Under the pieces are notes generated by a model. The model was not told the DNA's origin. It ran no database searches and saw nothing but the letters and a program-made list of their open reading frames with translations. Positions 1 to 11,892 of a stretch of DNA of 64,000 nucleotides are shown one piece after another (within the stretch, counting starts at the first letter, position 1; each line of letters starts with the position of its first letter). Source of the stretch: Vesta saturnalis (taxonomy: Eukaryota; Arthropoda; Insecta; Coleoptera; Lampyridae); assembly GCA_036346205.1 (NCBI GenBank), contig JARFJB010002087.1:9390501-9454500 (forward strand), in the 5' to 3' direction. Made by a program: the position numbers and the translations under genes.

Positions 1-1150
1 AAAGTTAAATTTCAACGAATAACACCGGCTTTACCACTAGGCGTTAGCTTACGGTTTCTCATTCAAAGGGCTCCGCAATGAAAAAAATTAAGAACTATAC
101 TAATCGCAAATATATTTCAATTGTAAATTCTTTCTGTAGAAATATAAACCGCAGCCAAGTCACTATTGGCTATGTTAAGTTTATGTCTAGATTTTAGTAA
201 ATGTAATGTGCTTTATCAATATTCAGCTTTTACGGCTAAAAATCGTCAATCGTGTATTTTAGATAAATATTTGTAAAATTTATGTTTCATTGCAGTTTTC
301 GCCTCCAGTAAGAAATGCAAGGTCATTAGTATACGGGGTATTTCAAAAAAGTTCACTGCAATTATTTTAAAATATAACAATTAGGCATATTTTTCGAATC
401 ATGCAAGTGTGTATTTGAGCACGAAAAATGTCTTATGGTGGGTATATTAGACCGAATTAATGTTGCGTCTCTGACTTGGTGGACGCACAAATAATACACT
501 AAACAGTAATATTTATTTTTAAATGAAAAATTAAAGATTCTGTACATCTCGAGCGGATACTACATATCTCGGTTACCATGAGAAATTATCGTAGGTATAT
601 TTTATATGAAAGTTACGTACATTTTAAACATATTTATAAAATGAATGGGGTATTACAATCAGTTGTAGTGATAAGAAAATTTTATATCGTAAAAATTACA
701 TTTACATAAGATTGTACAATGGAATTTTTACAGATAATTGAAGGACTCTTAAAAATTAAAAAACTTTGTAGAAACGCTTATTGTTTTAAGAACACATTGA
801 GTAAATAAATAAATAAAAACTACGTCTACACTTTTTCTTATAAAATTAATCGTTATTCAGATAATGAAAAAAATAAGAAATAACACTTAAATTCCACCTT
901 AGAATTTTTTTTCCGCTAAATTACGAGCCACATCATTAAATTGCATTGAACATAATTGATCGATATGTCTAAAGTCTATATCGAGATATTTTTATATCTT
1001 TGAAATATGCAGCTGTTTTAGAAATGTTTGATAAAAACCAAAAAACTGGCTCTAATAAACCCTCCTCTCCGCCGCTGGATTTCTCCCAAAATCTAATCAC
1101 CTCTAAGCCAAATGAAAACAAGCTTAAATACAAAATCTTAAGTATGCAGT
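1..1150. other. AT-rich stretch, no gene seen
   Basis: I see only short chance reading frames and no recognisable protein, RNA or terminal-repeat signal here. The sequence is AT-rich like the rest of the intergenic DNA. Confidence 0.5.
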
Positions 1151-1194
1151 AGGTGCTTTGGTTCTGAAGTTATCGTGGATACTAACATACATCC

Positions 1195-1240
1195 ATACAC
1201 ACACACGCACGCACGCACACACGCACGCACCCAGCCACCC
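1195..1240. repeat. CA/CGCA microsatellite
   Basis: A short compound tract of CACA and CGCA units. It follows the phrase TATCGTGGATAC at 1171-1182, which resembles TATCGTGGCTAC before the CA-rich tail at 62.6 kb. The same repeat family may therefore end here. The tract cuts directly into the end of the neighbouring reverse transcriptase relic. Confidence 0.7.
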
Positions 1241-1244
1241 ACAC

Positions 1245-2067
1245 GCACGTACAACGTACTATAGAAAAATAACGGATTTTTAAGTTTTTAATACTTGAAA
1301 AGGATTTGCAATGACGCCATATAAATCCTAAAGTTTGAACGGCAAATCTGGTTATAAAGTCGAGGTGTTCAGAGAAAGAAAATTTATCATCGAAAATAAC
1401 TCCTAAGTCTCTGACTGATGTACTACGTGTTAGATTTGAATCATAGTGAATTGGTTGACGTTTTCTTGTGTATGAAATAATTTTATATTTTTGGATGTTT
1501 AAGGACAAATAAGTACTTGCACGTCATTCAACCAAAGAATTCAGACTTTGCTGTAATATAACACAATCACCAGTATTTGAAATTGGTAAAAAAAACTTTA
1601 CATCATCCGCAAACAGTAATGTACCACAAGATAATTTATCCGGTAAATCATTGATAAATGTTAAAAACAACAACGGTTCAAGGCTGCACCCTTGTGGTAC
1701 TCCTGAAGTAACATTAATAGAATCGGACTTAAAATTCTTGTAAGTAACATAATGCACGCGATTATTCAGGTATGATTTAAATAATAGTACATGATTACTG
1801 CTAAATCCAAAGTTATGAAGTATGAAGTTCGGTAATAATAATACTCTATCAGATACGGTCGAAGGCCTTGAAAATGTCGGTATGAATAGTATCTACTGGA
1901 TTTTGTAAGTCGTAATGTTTGGATATTAGTTGAGAAAAACAAGCCAAATATGCAGCTGTGAATCGGTTTTCTACAAAACCATGTGGGTCTAAAGAAAGGT
2001 ATCCTTTTATTTTTGGATAGACAGAGCAATTCAGACTATGGTAGCAGATGTGATCATGTCTTAACAA
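1245..2067 (-). pseudogene. jockey-like LINE reverse transcriptase, broken
   Basis: Minus-strand remains of a non-LTR retrotransposon reverse transcriptase, which would copy element RNA at a nicked target. Read 5' to 3' on minus, the conserved blocks appear in family order. PHGFVENRF and TDIFKAFDR lie near 1850-2000, SGVPQGCSLEPLLF with the catalytic FADDVKFF lies at 1590-1720, and RDLGVIFDDKFSF lies near 1385-1420. The blocks sit in different frames and are separated by stops, so the gene is dead. The 5' half (endonuclease, ORF1) is missing, and the 3' end stops at the CA microsatellite just after a block like FSIVR. The jockey/CR1-type assignment rests on the SGVPQG and FADD context; the exact clade is uncertain. 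Confidence 0.85.
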
Positions 2068-2069
2068 TG

Positions 2070-2980
2070 TTACTTTTTCCGAATTTTCCGTAACGGTGCT
2101 TATCGCTTAAAATAAACTCGCATAAATTTTATGTTATAATTAAAACAGTAATTTCGGTTCCCCAGGATAGAATGAAACTTATTTGTTATAACCGAGTGTT
2201 AAAATATTTTCGTGTAAGAAAGGTGTTTGGAAATAACATTGTTAAATTAAAAAAAAATTATGCTGGTGACAGATTTAAAGGAAAACAATTAATTAAGTAA
2301 TTTGTTTAATCGGAATATTGAGAATATAACAGTTCTCGTCATTTACGAAAGAAGAAGGGAAACGCGTATTACATAAAATTCTTTTTTACACTCAATTTAA
2401 GAATTAAGTGAAAAACTATTTATAGTATCTCAAAAGATGATAGTAAAAATAGGACCATATATTATTGAGTTGTTCAATGATCAGTGATATAAAAAGTTTA
2501 AATCAAAGCTTGCCGTAACATTAAATGGTGATTTGTTTTACGTTAGTCCGTATCTACCGCTATTACAAATTAATGAGCAGCGTATATTGAACTTACGAGT
2601 GGTTATTTTTAAATTATATAAATCGATATTTAGTGCGACGAAAAATTATGATTAGCAAAATTAATTAATGCATTTACAGTACTTGTCTGTTTTCTAAAGC
2701 CAAATTGTTTATTACAAAACAAATTATTATATTATTAAATATAATTATTACTTATTACCGTTAATTATGTTCAGTGGCGTAACTCGAAACTTTTGAATTT
2801 ATTTTAAGTAATTTCCTAATTTAAATAAATAAAGAAATGCTGTTAACTAAAAAAGTACCATTACAGATTCTCCCTTTATTTCCTATCTCGATGAGACCAT
2901 GATGAATAACAATCAACGTAAAATTAAAAATCGCACTCTTGGAAAACTAAATAATAAAATACTTATCTTTTTTGGGTTTT
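2070..2980. other. AT-rich stretch, no gene seen
   Basis: No coding block, RNA gene or clear repeat could be recognised in this stretch. Confidence 0.45.
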
Positions 2981-2981
2981 T

Positions 2982-3141
2982 TAATGGTGTATTTTAAATT
3001 ATACAGTCTAAACGTTTCGATAACACTTAGAGTTATCTTCGTCAGTAGTAATATATATTAAAATTGTTAAAGATGTTGAAAACAATTTTGTCAAAGTGTT
3101 ATCGAAACGTTTAGTTTGCATAATTTACAATACACCATTAT
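2982..3141. repeat. short inverted repeat resembling a PLE tail
   Basis: Two arms of about 44 bp, at 2983-3026 and 3097-3140, are reverse complements with a few mismatches. Each carries ATCGAAACGTTTAG next to a block like AATACACCATT. This matches the style of Penelope-like element tails, where a hammerhead core precedes GAAACG. Only the minus-strand arm keeps the full core. A diverged relative without the core lies near 3533-3640. Confidence 0.6.
3015..3045 (-). ncRNA. hammerhead ribozyme-type core
   Basis: On the minus strand CTGACGA (3045-3039) is followed by a hairpin with GATAAC pairing GTTATC, and then by GAAA (3018-3015). This is the consensus hammerhead order CUGANGA, stem II, GAAA. 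PLE terminal repeats are known to carry such motifs. I did not resolve stems I and III, so activity is not shown. Confidence 0.5.
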
Positions 3142-4280
3142 GTCTGATAATGGTGAAAGTTTACATTTTCGTATTTCAGTCTTTTATGGGAAAGTAAACT
3201 AAATATTTCAAAAACTAAATTCGTTCCCTCCAAAAAAAGACGTGTATCGTTTATGACGTACATTCAGTAACGACACTATTATTTTTGTTTTTCTTTCCAT
3301 TTGCTTGATATTCCGTATATCCCATTATTTGCATCCATATTTTATCTTGTACTTTGGTTCAATAAATTCAAACTTTAACTGGGAATATTTGATTTATTTT
3401 CTTCTGTAATATTAAGATTTTTTCAGTAATCTTCCAAAAATGTAATAAATTTAATCACCCTAAAAAATACCAACTAACAGATTGATTTTTATTTACAATT
3501 TTAAAAGTATGGAATAAATCGTTAACTTAAAAATTATAATAAAGATACTTATCTTTTGGGATTGACACCGTGTATTTTTATTTATTTTTTAATAACAATT
3601 ACAGTTATCGTCCTCAGTATATAAAAATAATTTAAAAACATTTGACAAACAAATTGATGATATATGAAACCGCAAAAATAAGCGTGCTATAAGTAATAGG
3701 TAAAACGTATTTTAAAGCCAACTATAGAATCTAATTTTATTTTAGTGAAGATTGGCTGGATCTTTAAGAACAAATATTATTGAGCCGGCTTTAAAATGCT
3801 AAATCAAGAATTAAATAAGTTTTGGCATGTTGTAATTAAAAAAAAAACAGGATATTGCGTCTTAATTTGAATTTTAAGTTTTGGTATGCCCAGGTTTTTT
3901 GCCTACACCTCGAAGTCAATGTATTACCAATTAAGTATGTTAAGTTATTACAGCGTTGCAATTATTTAACGTATTTAGTTGAAATGAAAATGACATTAAA
4001 CGTATAATACATAATAACAATTACACTCATTAAGTAATAACGACATATTTCGTTGGATTTGTTGCTTGATTGTGACATTTCTCATTATAAAACTTCGTCC
4101 GTTAGATTTTTCATTTTCAATGCGGTTAAGAATATTTAATCTTTAAATTATTAAAAAATTTAGCTAACCTTTACTAAAATATAAAATAAATAAAATATGT
4201 TTTACCTAACTGTTATTTACAGCAGGCGTGTTTTTGCGTTTTCATATTTTTATCTGGCAACTGAACACTTTCAATGAGGA
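3142..4280. other. AT-rich stretch, no gene seen
   Basis: No supported gene. The part at 3533-3640 resembles 2960-3060 at low identity and may be an older copy of the same repeat. Confidence 0.4.
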
Positions 4281-4316
4281 AAGCGCCTATCGGCGCCTTA
4301 GTTATCTCCACTACGG

Positions 4317-4338
4317 TGCGGAGGCCGCCCTTCGGCGC
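4317..4338 (+). repeat. left GC-rich repeat of the piggyBac element
   Basis: A 22-base GC-rich block containing AGGCCGCCCTTCGGCGC. It recurs in the same orientation at 6565-6586 with three mismatches. The two copies bracket the transposase and stand out against AT-rich flanks. They are probably subterminal sites of the element. A nearby palindrome, GCGCCTATCGGCGC, lies at 4284-4297. Confidence 0.6.
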
Positions 4339-4482
4339 TCGCAGGTATGTGATAATAAAGCTTCAGTTGTGTCGCTGTATTTTGAATGAGGTGGATGTAT
4401 CGTCGTACGCACGTCAATAGAGACTTGTTTTGTTATATTTTGTTGGTGGTTTGTGGTTTTAACATTTATGGTCGCGTTAGAC

Positions 4483-6137
4483 ATGGAAGAACAACCAGGA
4501 AGCTCCAAAAGGCCTAGAGTAGCTGTTAGAGATCCTAATGAATTAACAAAAGAAGAAATGTTAAAGACAATGTTTGAATGGGATTCCGAGGCAGAGTTTA
4601 CATCAAATAGTAGTGATTCAGAATGTAGTTGTGACGAGAACCACGTAAGTAGCCGTGTAGTATATCGCATTTACTTGATATTTTTGTTATTGATGATCAT
4701 TTGACCGTTGAAAATGATAATTTGTCAACTATTTATTCCTGGAAAGAGGAGACTAATTTAGTTTCTATTCCATTCACAAATATTAGTACCACTATTTTCA
4801 CCTTTGCTTGACGGTACTTTTTTGGATGCAATAGTGGCAGAAACAAACCAATATGCGGTGGAAATGTTTGTAATGAAAGGTGTGCATGAACGGTCACGAA
4901 TCACTAATTGGAGGACCTAACAAGAGATGAGCTACTATGCTTCATTGGGTTAGTCTACCCCACTCGTACGTGGAAACTTAACCAAATCCAGGACTATTGG
5001 AAAAAACAACGATTATTCGGTCTAAAATGTTTTTACAGTCACATAAGTAAGGATCGTTTACTATCAATTACGAGGTGCCTATATTTTACTAAAAACCTTG
5101 AACCAGGAGATGCGACTTCTACAGACCGTCTATTTAAAGTTAGACCAATCATAAATTATTTTAATTATAAAATGAAAGAAACATATTAGCCTGATACAAA
5201 TGTATGGATCTATGAGTCATTGGTACTATGGCGCGGTAGACTTGTATTTAGGCAGTACATTAACAATAAACGCCATAAATATGGCATAACACTCTATATG
5301 GTTACCGAATCAAATGGCATTATTTTAAATGTTGCAGTGTATATTGGGAAAATAGATGAACTGGGAGGAAGAGGGCATGCTGGAAAGGTTGTAATGCATC
5401 TAATGAAGGATAAATTAGACAATGGACACAGTATATTAATGGATAACTATTACAATAGTTTGGAATTGGCCAAAAATCTTCTACAGAAAAGGACACATTG
5501 TACTAGGACACTACGACCCGATAGAACACGTGTTCCAAAGGATACAGCTCAGGCAAAATTAAAAGATGGAGAAAGCGTTGCCAAATGTTGCAGTGGAGCG
5601 TTGATTGGGAAATGGAAGGACAAGAGAGATGTCCTATACATATCCACGGAATTTACTAACAACTAGACGGAAGTATGGAATAAAAGAGAACATTCAAAGC
5701 TAAAACCACAACGCATAGTAGAATATAATAACAATATGGAAGGAATTGACAGACAGGGCCAACTGAGATCCTACTATCCATGTCTGAGAAAAACACTTTT
5801 CTGGCACAAACAATTGGCCATTCATATTTTTCAACTATTGTTACTTAATTCTTATTTGTTTTTTGTAAAGTACTCTGGAACAAAAATGGCGTTTTACGAT
5901 TATCATCTTGCAGTTATAGAAGAACTTTTACCGGAAGAACCAGACGCACGTAAGATAAAGGGTTTTGATCATAAAGTAGAAAAACGACAAAAAAACAAAA
6001 GAATACTAAGGAAAAAATGCCGAATTTGTGTAATAAAAAATACTAGAAAAGATACTATGTACGAGTGTAAGACGTGTCCAGAGCAGCCTGGGCTATGTTT
6101 GGACCAGTACTTCAAAGGATACCATACAGCAAAGTAA
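4483..6137 (+). pseudogene. piggyBac-like transposase, broken
   Basis: Relic of a DDD transposase of the piggyBac (PGBD, DDE_Tnp_1_7) family that cuts and pastes at TTAA. The N-terminus (MEEQPGSSKRPRV, 4483) is acidic and Ser-rich. The core follows in pieces: ETNQYAVEMF near 4840, LTRDELLCFIGL at 4917, GRLVFRQYINNKRHKYGI at 5230, LMDNYYNSLEL near 5440 and GIDRQGQLRSYYP near 5740. The C-terminus has a Cys-rich domain (CRICVIKN, CKTCPEQPGLC, then H) near 6020-6130. Stops and frameshifts split it. The first catalytic Asp (family DE before GR) is Tyr here (IYES), and the Asp of the family DQ pair after GVD is Gly. The second Asp (LMDN) and the GID Asp remain. Length is about 550 residues, normal for the family. 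A GTAAGT near 4646 could be a splice donor, but this is unproven. Confidence 0.92.
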
Positions 6138-6564
6138 AGTATGCGCTTTAGGACGATAGTTACGAGAGGTGCTTACAATGTGCAAATTTTGAATTTCGCT
6201 CAACTACTAATGGGACTATGACTATTCTGTTTGTGGCAGCTTTCGTTTCACGAAAAAGTAGAACTGGGTGGCGAAAAGCCGAAAACCACATCTTTTTATC
6301 ATTGTTCGTAAACGAGAAGCCCTACAATTTCAACCAAAATAGAGCACAGTGTACGCTTTTGTAATATTTTGGAATTATAATTTTTTTCGAAGTTTTTTCT
6401 TATATTTTTTTGTGTTTTAATGTTTATGTTTCCTTTCATTAATTAAATTGAAATATTGTTTACGTAGTGGCAGTTATTAATTTATTTTTCTTCGCATACT
6501 TTGAATTCTGACAATGGACCCCGAACTGCGGCCACCGCAAAGTTTAGTATAAATTCATTCAATA

Positions 6565-6586
6565 TGCGTAGGCCGCTCATCGGCGC
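6565..6586 (+). repeat. right GC-rich repeat of the piggyBac element
   Basis: Same-orientation partner of the block at 4317-4338 (contains AGGCCGCTCATCGGCGC). Downstream, TTAACACTTGTG reads on minus at about 6726-6715. This resembles a piggyBac end with its TTAA, but no convincing match to it was found on the left. Confidence 0.55.
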
Positions 6587-6739
6587 CCAACCACGTGGCC
6601 CGAATATTTCAACCAGAAATATGTTTAGGGAGCCCATATAAACATAAAAAATAAGCAGTAACCAAATATTCCGCAAATATGCGTTCCGCTCCTAGATGAA
6701 GTATAGCTCACGCAGATCACAAGTGTTAAATAATTTTTT

Positions 6740-8631
6740 TAACTATTGTCATTTACAGAAGACAATACAATAAATAAACAAAATTACATGATTTCAAACC
6801 CAAAAGATAATCTTAAGTATGAATGATAATAGTGAAAGTTTTCATTTTAAAATTTAAAATTAATTTATCAATACGAGCTTTTCTCTCGCAAAATTTTGCG
6901 GTTAAAATTAAATTTACAACATTGTAGAAACAAAAACAATAATGTATGTCAGAATGACGTTTAAATCTTCATGTCAGATAGAGATTAATAGACATAAATA
7001 TATATTAACGTAAAAAAAATTCCAAAGCCGCCCGTTTCTATAAAAATATCGATAATACAGCTTAAGCATTTTCGGGGATAATATAACTAGTGTTATGATT
7101 ATCATCGATTATTAATCATAACTCGTGTTATATTTGGTAAGAGAATATAATGAACGTTAATAGAAAATATATTCTACAATTTTAAACGATTTCTCACTTT
7201 GACAGTAAACTATTTTATTCATTAAATCATGAGACAGTCAACATGCGGTGATAAAATTATCACCGATTTGATAGCCTATTCTGCGATTTTGTTTTTGTAT
7301 TTTAACCAATGAAAGTAATCAAATATGTACCATGTGGCATGTGAATTATATTCTCAATCATATTTATTTTAATTTTTAAAATTTTGGCTCCGTTATTTCC
7401 TTCTACGCAAAATTACCTTTATATCAAAAAAAAAATTATCGAAATCTATTAAGCAGTTGTCTCGCAATCTGCGTGAACTAAATGATCCGATTATTTTAAT
7501 ATATAAAATAATTGTATAAATGTATGTACTTCAAACAAATATGTATAAAAATTATAGTCTCATTGACTTCAATGTAACAAAGCTTTCTTTTTACCGGTAA
7601 AAATTAATCTCCTTCCATCATTGATTAGATTTACCAACCTACAAAAGTAATATATTTTATATTGGTACTAAATCAGTAAGGTGTACAGACTATGATTTTA
7701 ATTTCGAAATCGCCTAATTGATGAATCATTTTGAAATGAATATGCATGAGGTAACCACAGACTTTTTTTTATTTTTACTTAGAAAACGCCTTAAGAGTAA
7801 TTAAAATCATTTTCCTTCATTTAACTAACACAAGTTTGTCTGTTCTATTTCATACATGAATATTTTATAATTGCTTGTCAAACTTTGAATAGCAATCCCC
7901 GAAGTTAAAACTTCAGTAGCTATATTGGGACTTTTTTTGGGTCTTTATAAAGCAACTACACTTATGCATAATTAACAATAGTAAAGTACCGACTACACTC
8001 TCTCTGTTGATCTATTTTTAGACTTTACTGTTCATTTTACTACTAACAATTAAAACACTGACTAATGTTATTCTAAGCATACGATTTTCGTACATGTGCA
8101 TAGAATTACGAATTTTTTTATTAACCAATTTTGAGTCTGCTAGACAAATGCAGATGTTGCGTAAGAAATGTGTCACAAAACCAATAAACTTTCCACAGTA
8201 TTAATTTGTATTACTTTTTTTCTATATTTAAATTTGTAATGAAATCATTGGCAAGTCTAGAGTAAAATTGAGTGATTTACCATAAAATAAGTTACAATTT
8301 TAATTTATGAGGTTGTTTTTTATGCTTTTTCTCAAGTTATCTACCGGGATATCAACAATGAATGACCGAAAAAAAACTGCTTTTTACAAAATTTTTATCA
8401 AAAGCTTATTCCAAGTTACTAGTGAAATTAGGCACAAATATTTATTTCATCTTCGATTGACATTTCATAAACGTGCATAGAGTTTTCCGTTTTCAATTAT
8501 TCCTTTATCTACATTTGTATTACAATAAAATAGTGTTTTTCAAAACTCATTAATAAATTAACCAGGACTTTCAAGGTAAATTTATTCGTGTATTTTATGC
8601 CTTTTTCGTAAATACATTTTTTTAGATTATA
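6740..8631. other. AT-rich stretch, no gene seen
   Basis: No coding region recognised. An imperfect hairpin at 7079-7136 has arms of about 20 bp built from ATATAAC and GTTATGATTA words. Its meaning is unknown. Confidence 0.45.
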
Positions 8632-8909
8632 ATGCCTTTTACTGTGGAACAAGACACGTTTATTTTGTAAGCTTATTTCCTAAACGGCGAAAAGATATAG
8701 ATGTAAACTGGAAGTATTCAGTACGATTATGTATTGGAGAATATCGAAATCACTTTCAGAACATCGAAGTTGATGAATTAAAAAATGCAATAACTAACAC
8801 AATTCAAAATGTTACAGAAGCTCAATTAATAAATGTATTTGAAAGTATGAAACGAAGAGTAGATGCCTGTAATGCAAACAATGGTGGTCACTTTGAAATT
8901 GTTTTATAG
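8632..8909 (+). pseudogene. mariner-type transposase, internally deleted
   Basis: The start reads MPFTVEQDTFIL then a stop, and the last 60 codons read NIEVDELKNAITNTIQNV and end in NNGGHFEIVL and a stop. The larger relic at 10773-11892 starts MPFSIEHDTFIVVAHF and ends in FNGGHFEHML, so both ends belong to the same lineage. Everything between, including the catalytic domain, is gone. It is best read as an internal deletion derivative of a mariner-superfamily element. Downstream, a phrase like AAAAGACCATTCATTCCA (8956-8973) also resembles sequence after the larger copy (about 11943-11961). Confidence 0.75.
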
Positions 8910-9582
8910 ATAATTGCCAAGTTTAATTTTATTTTTCTATTTTTAACTGTAATATAAACATATAAAAGACCATTCATTCCAACGGGAAGTGAGGTGTGCG
9001 TCGGATATCGTTATATTTGTATGTAAATAATATGTGCACTAATTGAAAATCTTTACTCATTATTTACTACACTTTAGCTGAATTGATCTCATTTACATGC
9101 ACGTTTGAGATCTAAAAACAATGCATTATTAATTCATTATTTGCTGTGCTTTAGATCAATATATACAGATTTAAGTTATCTTAAAAACAATAGGTACATC
9201 ATAAAGTAGACATGGTGACTAGTTCCATATGAGAAGGACTAAATCAGTGGTATATAATCTGACATAAGTTTTTGTTCAAAATTAGAATGCAATGCAAAAG
9301 TGATATCTAGCATTGGTTAAATAAGTTCTTTTTTCCATTATAATGTATTTGTGATGTTCACCAGTGTACATTCAAAGGTGGTCAGCAAAATGGTGTACCT
9401 GACTTGTGCTGAATATGTTGAATGTATGCATTTATAATAAACTAACCGGTCATACATGTAATTTGTTTTCACTAATATTATTTAACAAATATATCATGCA
9501 TTGATTTCTGATTAATGACAAATTCATTTTAAAAATGCATTTAAATGTTTTAATGTCATTGTAAAGGTAACATCATCCAATA
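8910..9582. other. no gene seen
   Basis: Nothing recognisable apart from the possible 3' end of the preceding mariner derivative near 8960-9000. Confidence 0.4.
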
Positions 9583-9936
9583 TCACTCCTTTTTAAAATA
9601 TTCACTCTCCACATATTCACACACTTTCTTCGAGTTCTCAGCTGTAATTTTTTCAATCCTTCATTGCCAATTGCTTAACACCTTCCATTTGAAATGTCAC
9701 ATTCCTCACTGCTATCCGATTTTTCAATGGGATTTAATTCAGAGTGGTACAAAGGGAGACGAAGGACAGCATGACCATTTTCAACTAGTAGCTTGTCTAG
9801 AACGGTTTCTTCAGCAACACATTCTTGTAATTGAGATAACGGCATTATCATCGTTCCTTCTTTTCTTTTTCATAAATTGGTACACATTGTAGATAATTTG
9901 CCGCCCTTGGCTATGAATTACCTTTCGATTATTCAT
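9583..9936 (-). pseudogene. IS630/mariner-type DDE transposase, internally deleted
   Basis: Read on minus from an ATG at 9936, an N-terminal block (MNNRKVIHSQGRQIIYNV) is joined to a C-terminal block. The C-terminal block has VLDKLLVENGHAVLRLP and LYHSELNPIE, the usual landing for the third acidic residue of a DDE_3 transposase. A tail follows with NVTFQMEGVKQLAMKG and ITAENSKKVCEYVESEYF. These match the ends of a widespread insect transposase type whose middle (first two catalytic Asp) is missing here. At least two frameshifts occur. It is a dead relic. Confidence 0.75.
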
Positions 9937-10770
9937 TTTCAACCTGACAACAAAATTCATACATTATTGCCTATTTCAAACCACTCATGTCAATATAAAC
10001 AAAAAGATCATTAAACGCTCATCTAAACAGTTTTTACTCTCTAAACTGTACATTATTCTCGTAACCAAATTGAGGTTAAAAAGCAAAATTTGTTTTAAAC
10101 ATTACTTTTAGTATATAAAAGCACTTACAAAACTTGAATTTGACGAGTAAATACCATGTATTGGTTTAATACACCAGAAATACGCCTTGGAAATCCAGAA
10201 AATCTGTAATATCAATTAAAAATAATAAATGATAATTTTTAACCAAATTTTTACATACCTTATAACAATTTCCCTTTAGTCTTAAGAAAGACTAAATTAC
10301 AATTATTGAAGTTTTTGTACGTCTACATAATACGCAATTCGTCATTCACCAAAGTTTTTGTCATTTATGGTAGTATTGATTTTAATATCTGCATTCACGC
10401 CACTGGACATAGCACAATTTTCATTTTAAGGATGCGGAACAGTAGTACTGTTCTAGGAGCGGCACGGTCAAACAATAATGATCGCACTGTACCTATTATG
10501 AAGAATTTGATTAAGCACGTACTTCAAATACAACGTGATCAATCTCAAGTGTACTGTAGTGGTATGACAAAAATCCCTAGTTGTTAATATTGTTGTGTTT
10601 TGCAGTTGGCTGCTTTGGATTTTTAGTGTGGTTTTAGTCGTTTTAGTTTATGTCAGTTTATGCCATATTATACCTTTGTTTTTCACGTTTATATTGAGTT
10701 ATTTACAAACTGTCTATATCAAGACAAATTATATATTCTGAATTTCAAATTGTGATATCGAATTTAATCG
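9937..10770. other. no gene seen
   Basis: An open frame near 10306-10587 has no family signature and is treated as chance. Confidence 0.4.
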
Positions 10771-10772
10771 TC

Positions 10773-11892
10773 ATGCCGTTTTCAATCGAACACGACACAT
10801 TCATTGTTGTGGCTCATTTTCGTAGCGGCTTCCAAGATGGTAATGGGCAATGGCATTATTCATTGCAATCATGCATCGATCAACTTACTGTTGAGTACCC
10901 AAATGAAAATATTAATTACGAAACATTTAGTCAACATCGTAATCGATTGATAGCTCGATTCATGGAAACTGGTAGTGCTTTAAAACGCAAACGTAAAGCT
11001 TCGGCTACTGTCTTAACAGAGGACACCTTAGCAGATATCCAAGCAAGGACGAATGCAAGCCTCAATAAATCTTTGCGAAAACTATCTGCACAAACACGTA
11101 TGAAAAATTTTACCATACAAACATAATTTTACATAAATAATTTTTAGATGTATCCTATGGAAGTGTCCACACTGCAGTAAAAAAGAATTTACATTTGTAC
11201 CCGTACAAGGTGTCGGTATTACAACAGTTGCGAGATAGAGATTTTCAGCTTAGAGGAAACTACTGTCAACGGTTCAACAATACGATGAACAATGATTTAC
11301 TGGATGCATCTTTTTTTCTGATAAAGCTTGCTTTCATCTGTCCGGTTACATAAATAGCCAAAATTATCGTATGTGATCTGCAGAAAATACACATGTATTT
11401 CGAGAAACTACCTTACACCCTATCAAGGTCGGTGTCTGGGTTTCAATGTCGCGACAACGAATATTTGGACCAGTATTTTGGATGGCACAATTACTGCGGC
11501 AAGAAACAGGGAAATACTTTTAGAACCATTTATTAATAATTTGGATGATCGTGAATTACGAAACGGGTATTTCCAGCATGACTCCGCTACCCCACATACT
11601 GCACAGGCTAGAATTAATTATTTACGAGACTTCTTTGAAGATAGAATCATTAGTGTAAATCGTTGGCCACCGTATTCACCAGACTTGACACCGTTAGAAT
11701 TTTTTCTTTTGGTTATTTAAAAACAAAGTGTTCAGCAGAAGATTGCATACTCTTCAAGAATTGCGAGATGCTATAACTCATGAAGTTCATAATATTGGTG
11801 CCGAAATGTTACAAAATGTATTTGCGAATATGCAACGTAGGGTGAACTTATGTTTACAATTTAATGGCGGTCATTTTGAACATATGCTGTAA
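10773..11892 (+). pseudogene. mariner-superfamily transposase, broken
   Basis: Remains of a cut-and-paste transposase. The first 110 residues form a helix-turn-helix region (MPFSIEHDTFIVVAHF, HRNRLIARFMETGSALKRK, SLNKSLRKLSAQT). A linker like VHTAVKKNLHLYPYKV lies near 11165-11210. A frame-shifted block like SDKACFHLSGYINSQNYR near 11315-11365 holds the first Asp. The second catalytic block is FQHDSATPHTAQ near 11570-11610, and the third is PPYSPDLTPLEFFL near 11670-11705. The expected LDFFLWG reads LEFFLLV, so the last Asp is Glu in this copy. The protein ends FNGGHFEHML. Frameshifts and stops make it non-functional. It shares its ends with the deletion derivative at 8632. Confidence 0.88.

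Noticed and set aside
4265..6727. TTAACACTTG-like word at the right of piggyBac pairing with GAACACTTT at 4265
   Set aside because: Only about six bases agree and the left side has no TTAA, so I could not define true terminal repeats.
7079..7136. Hairpin that might be a terminator or regulatory RNA
   Set aside because: Imperfect AT-rich hairpin without a neighbouring gene; too common by chance in such DNA.
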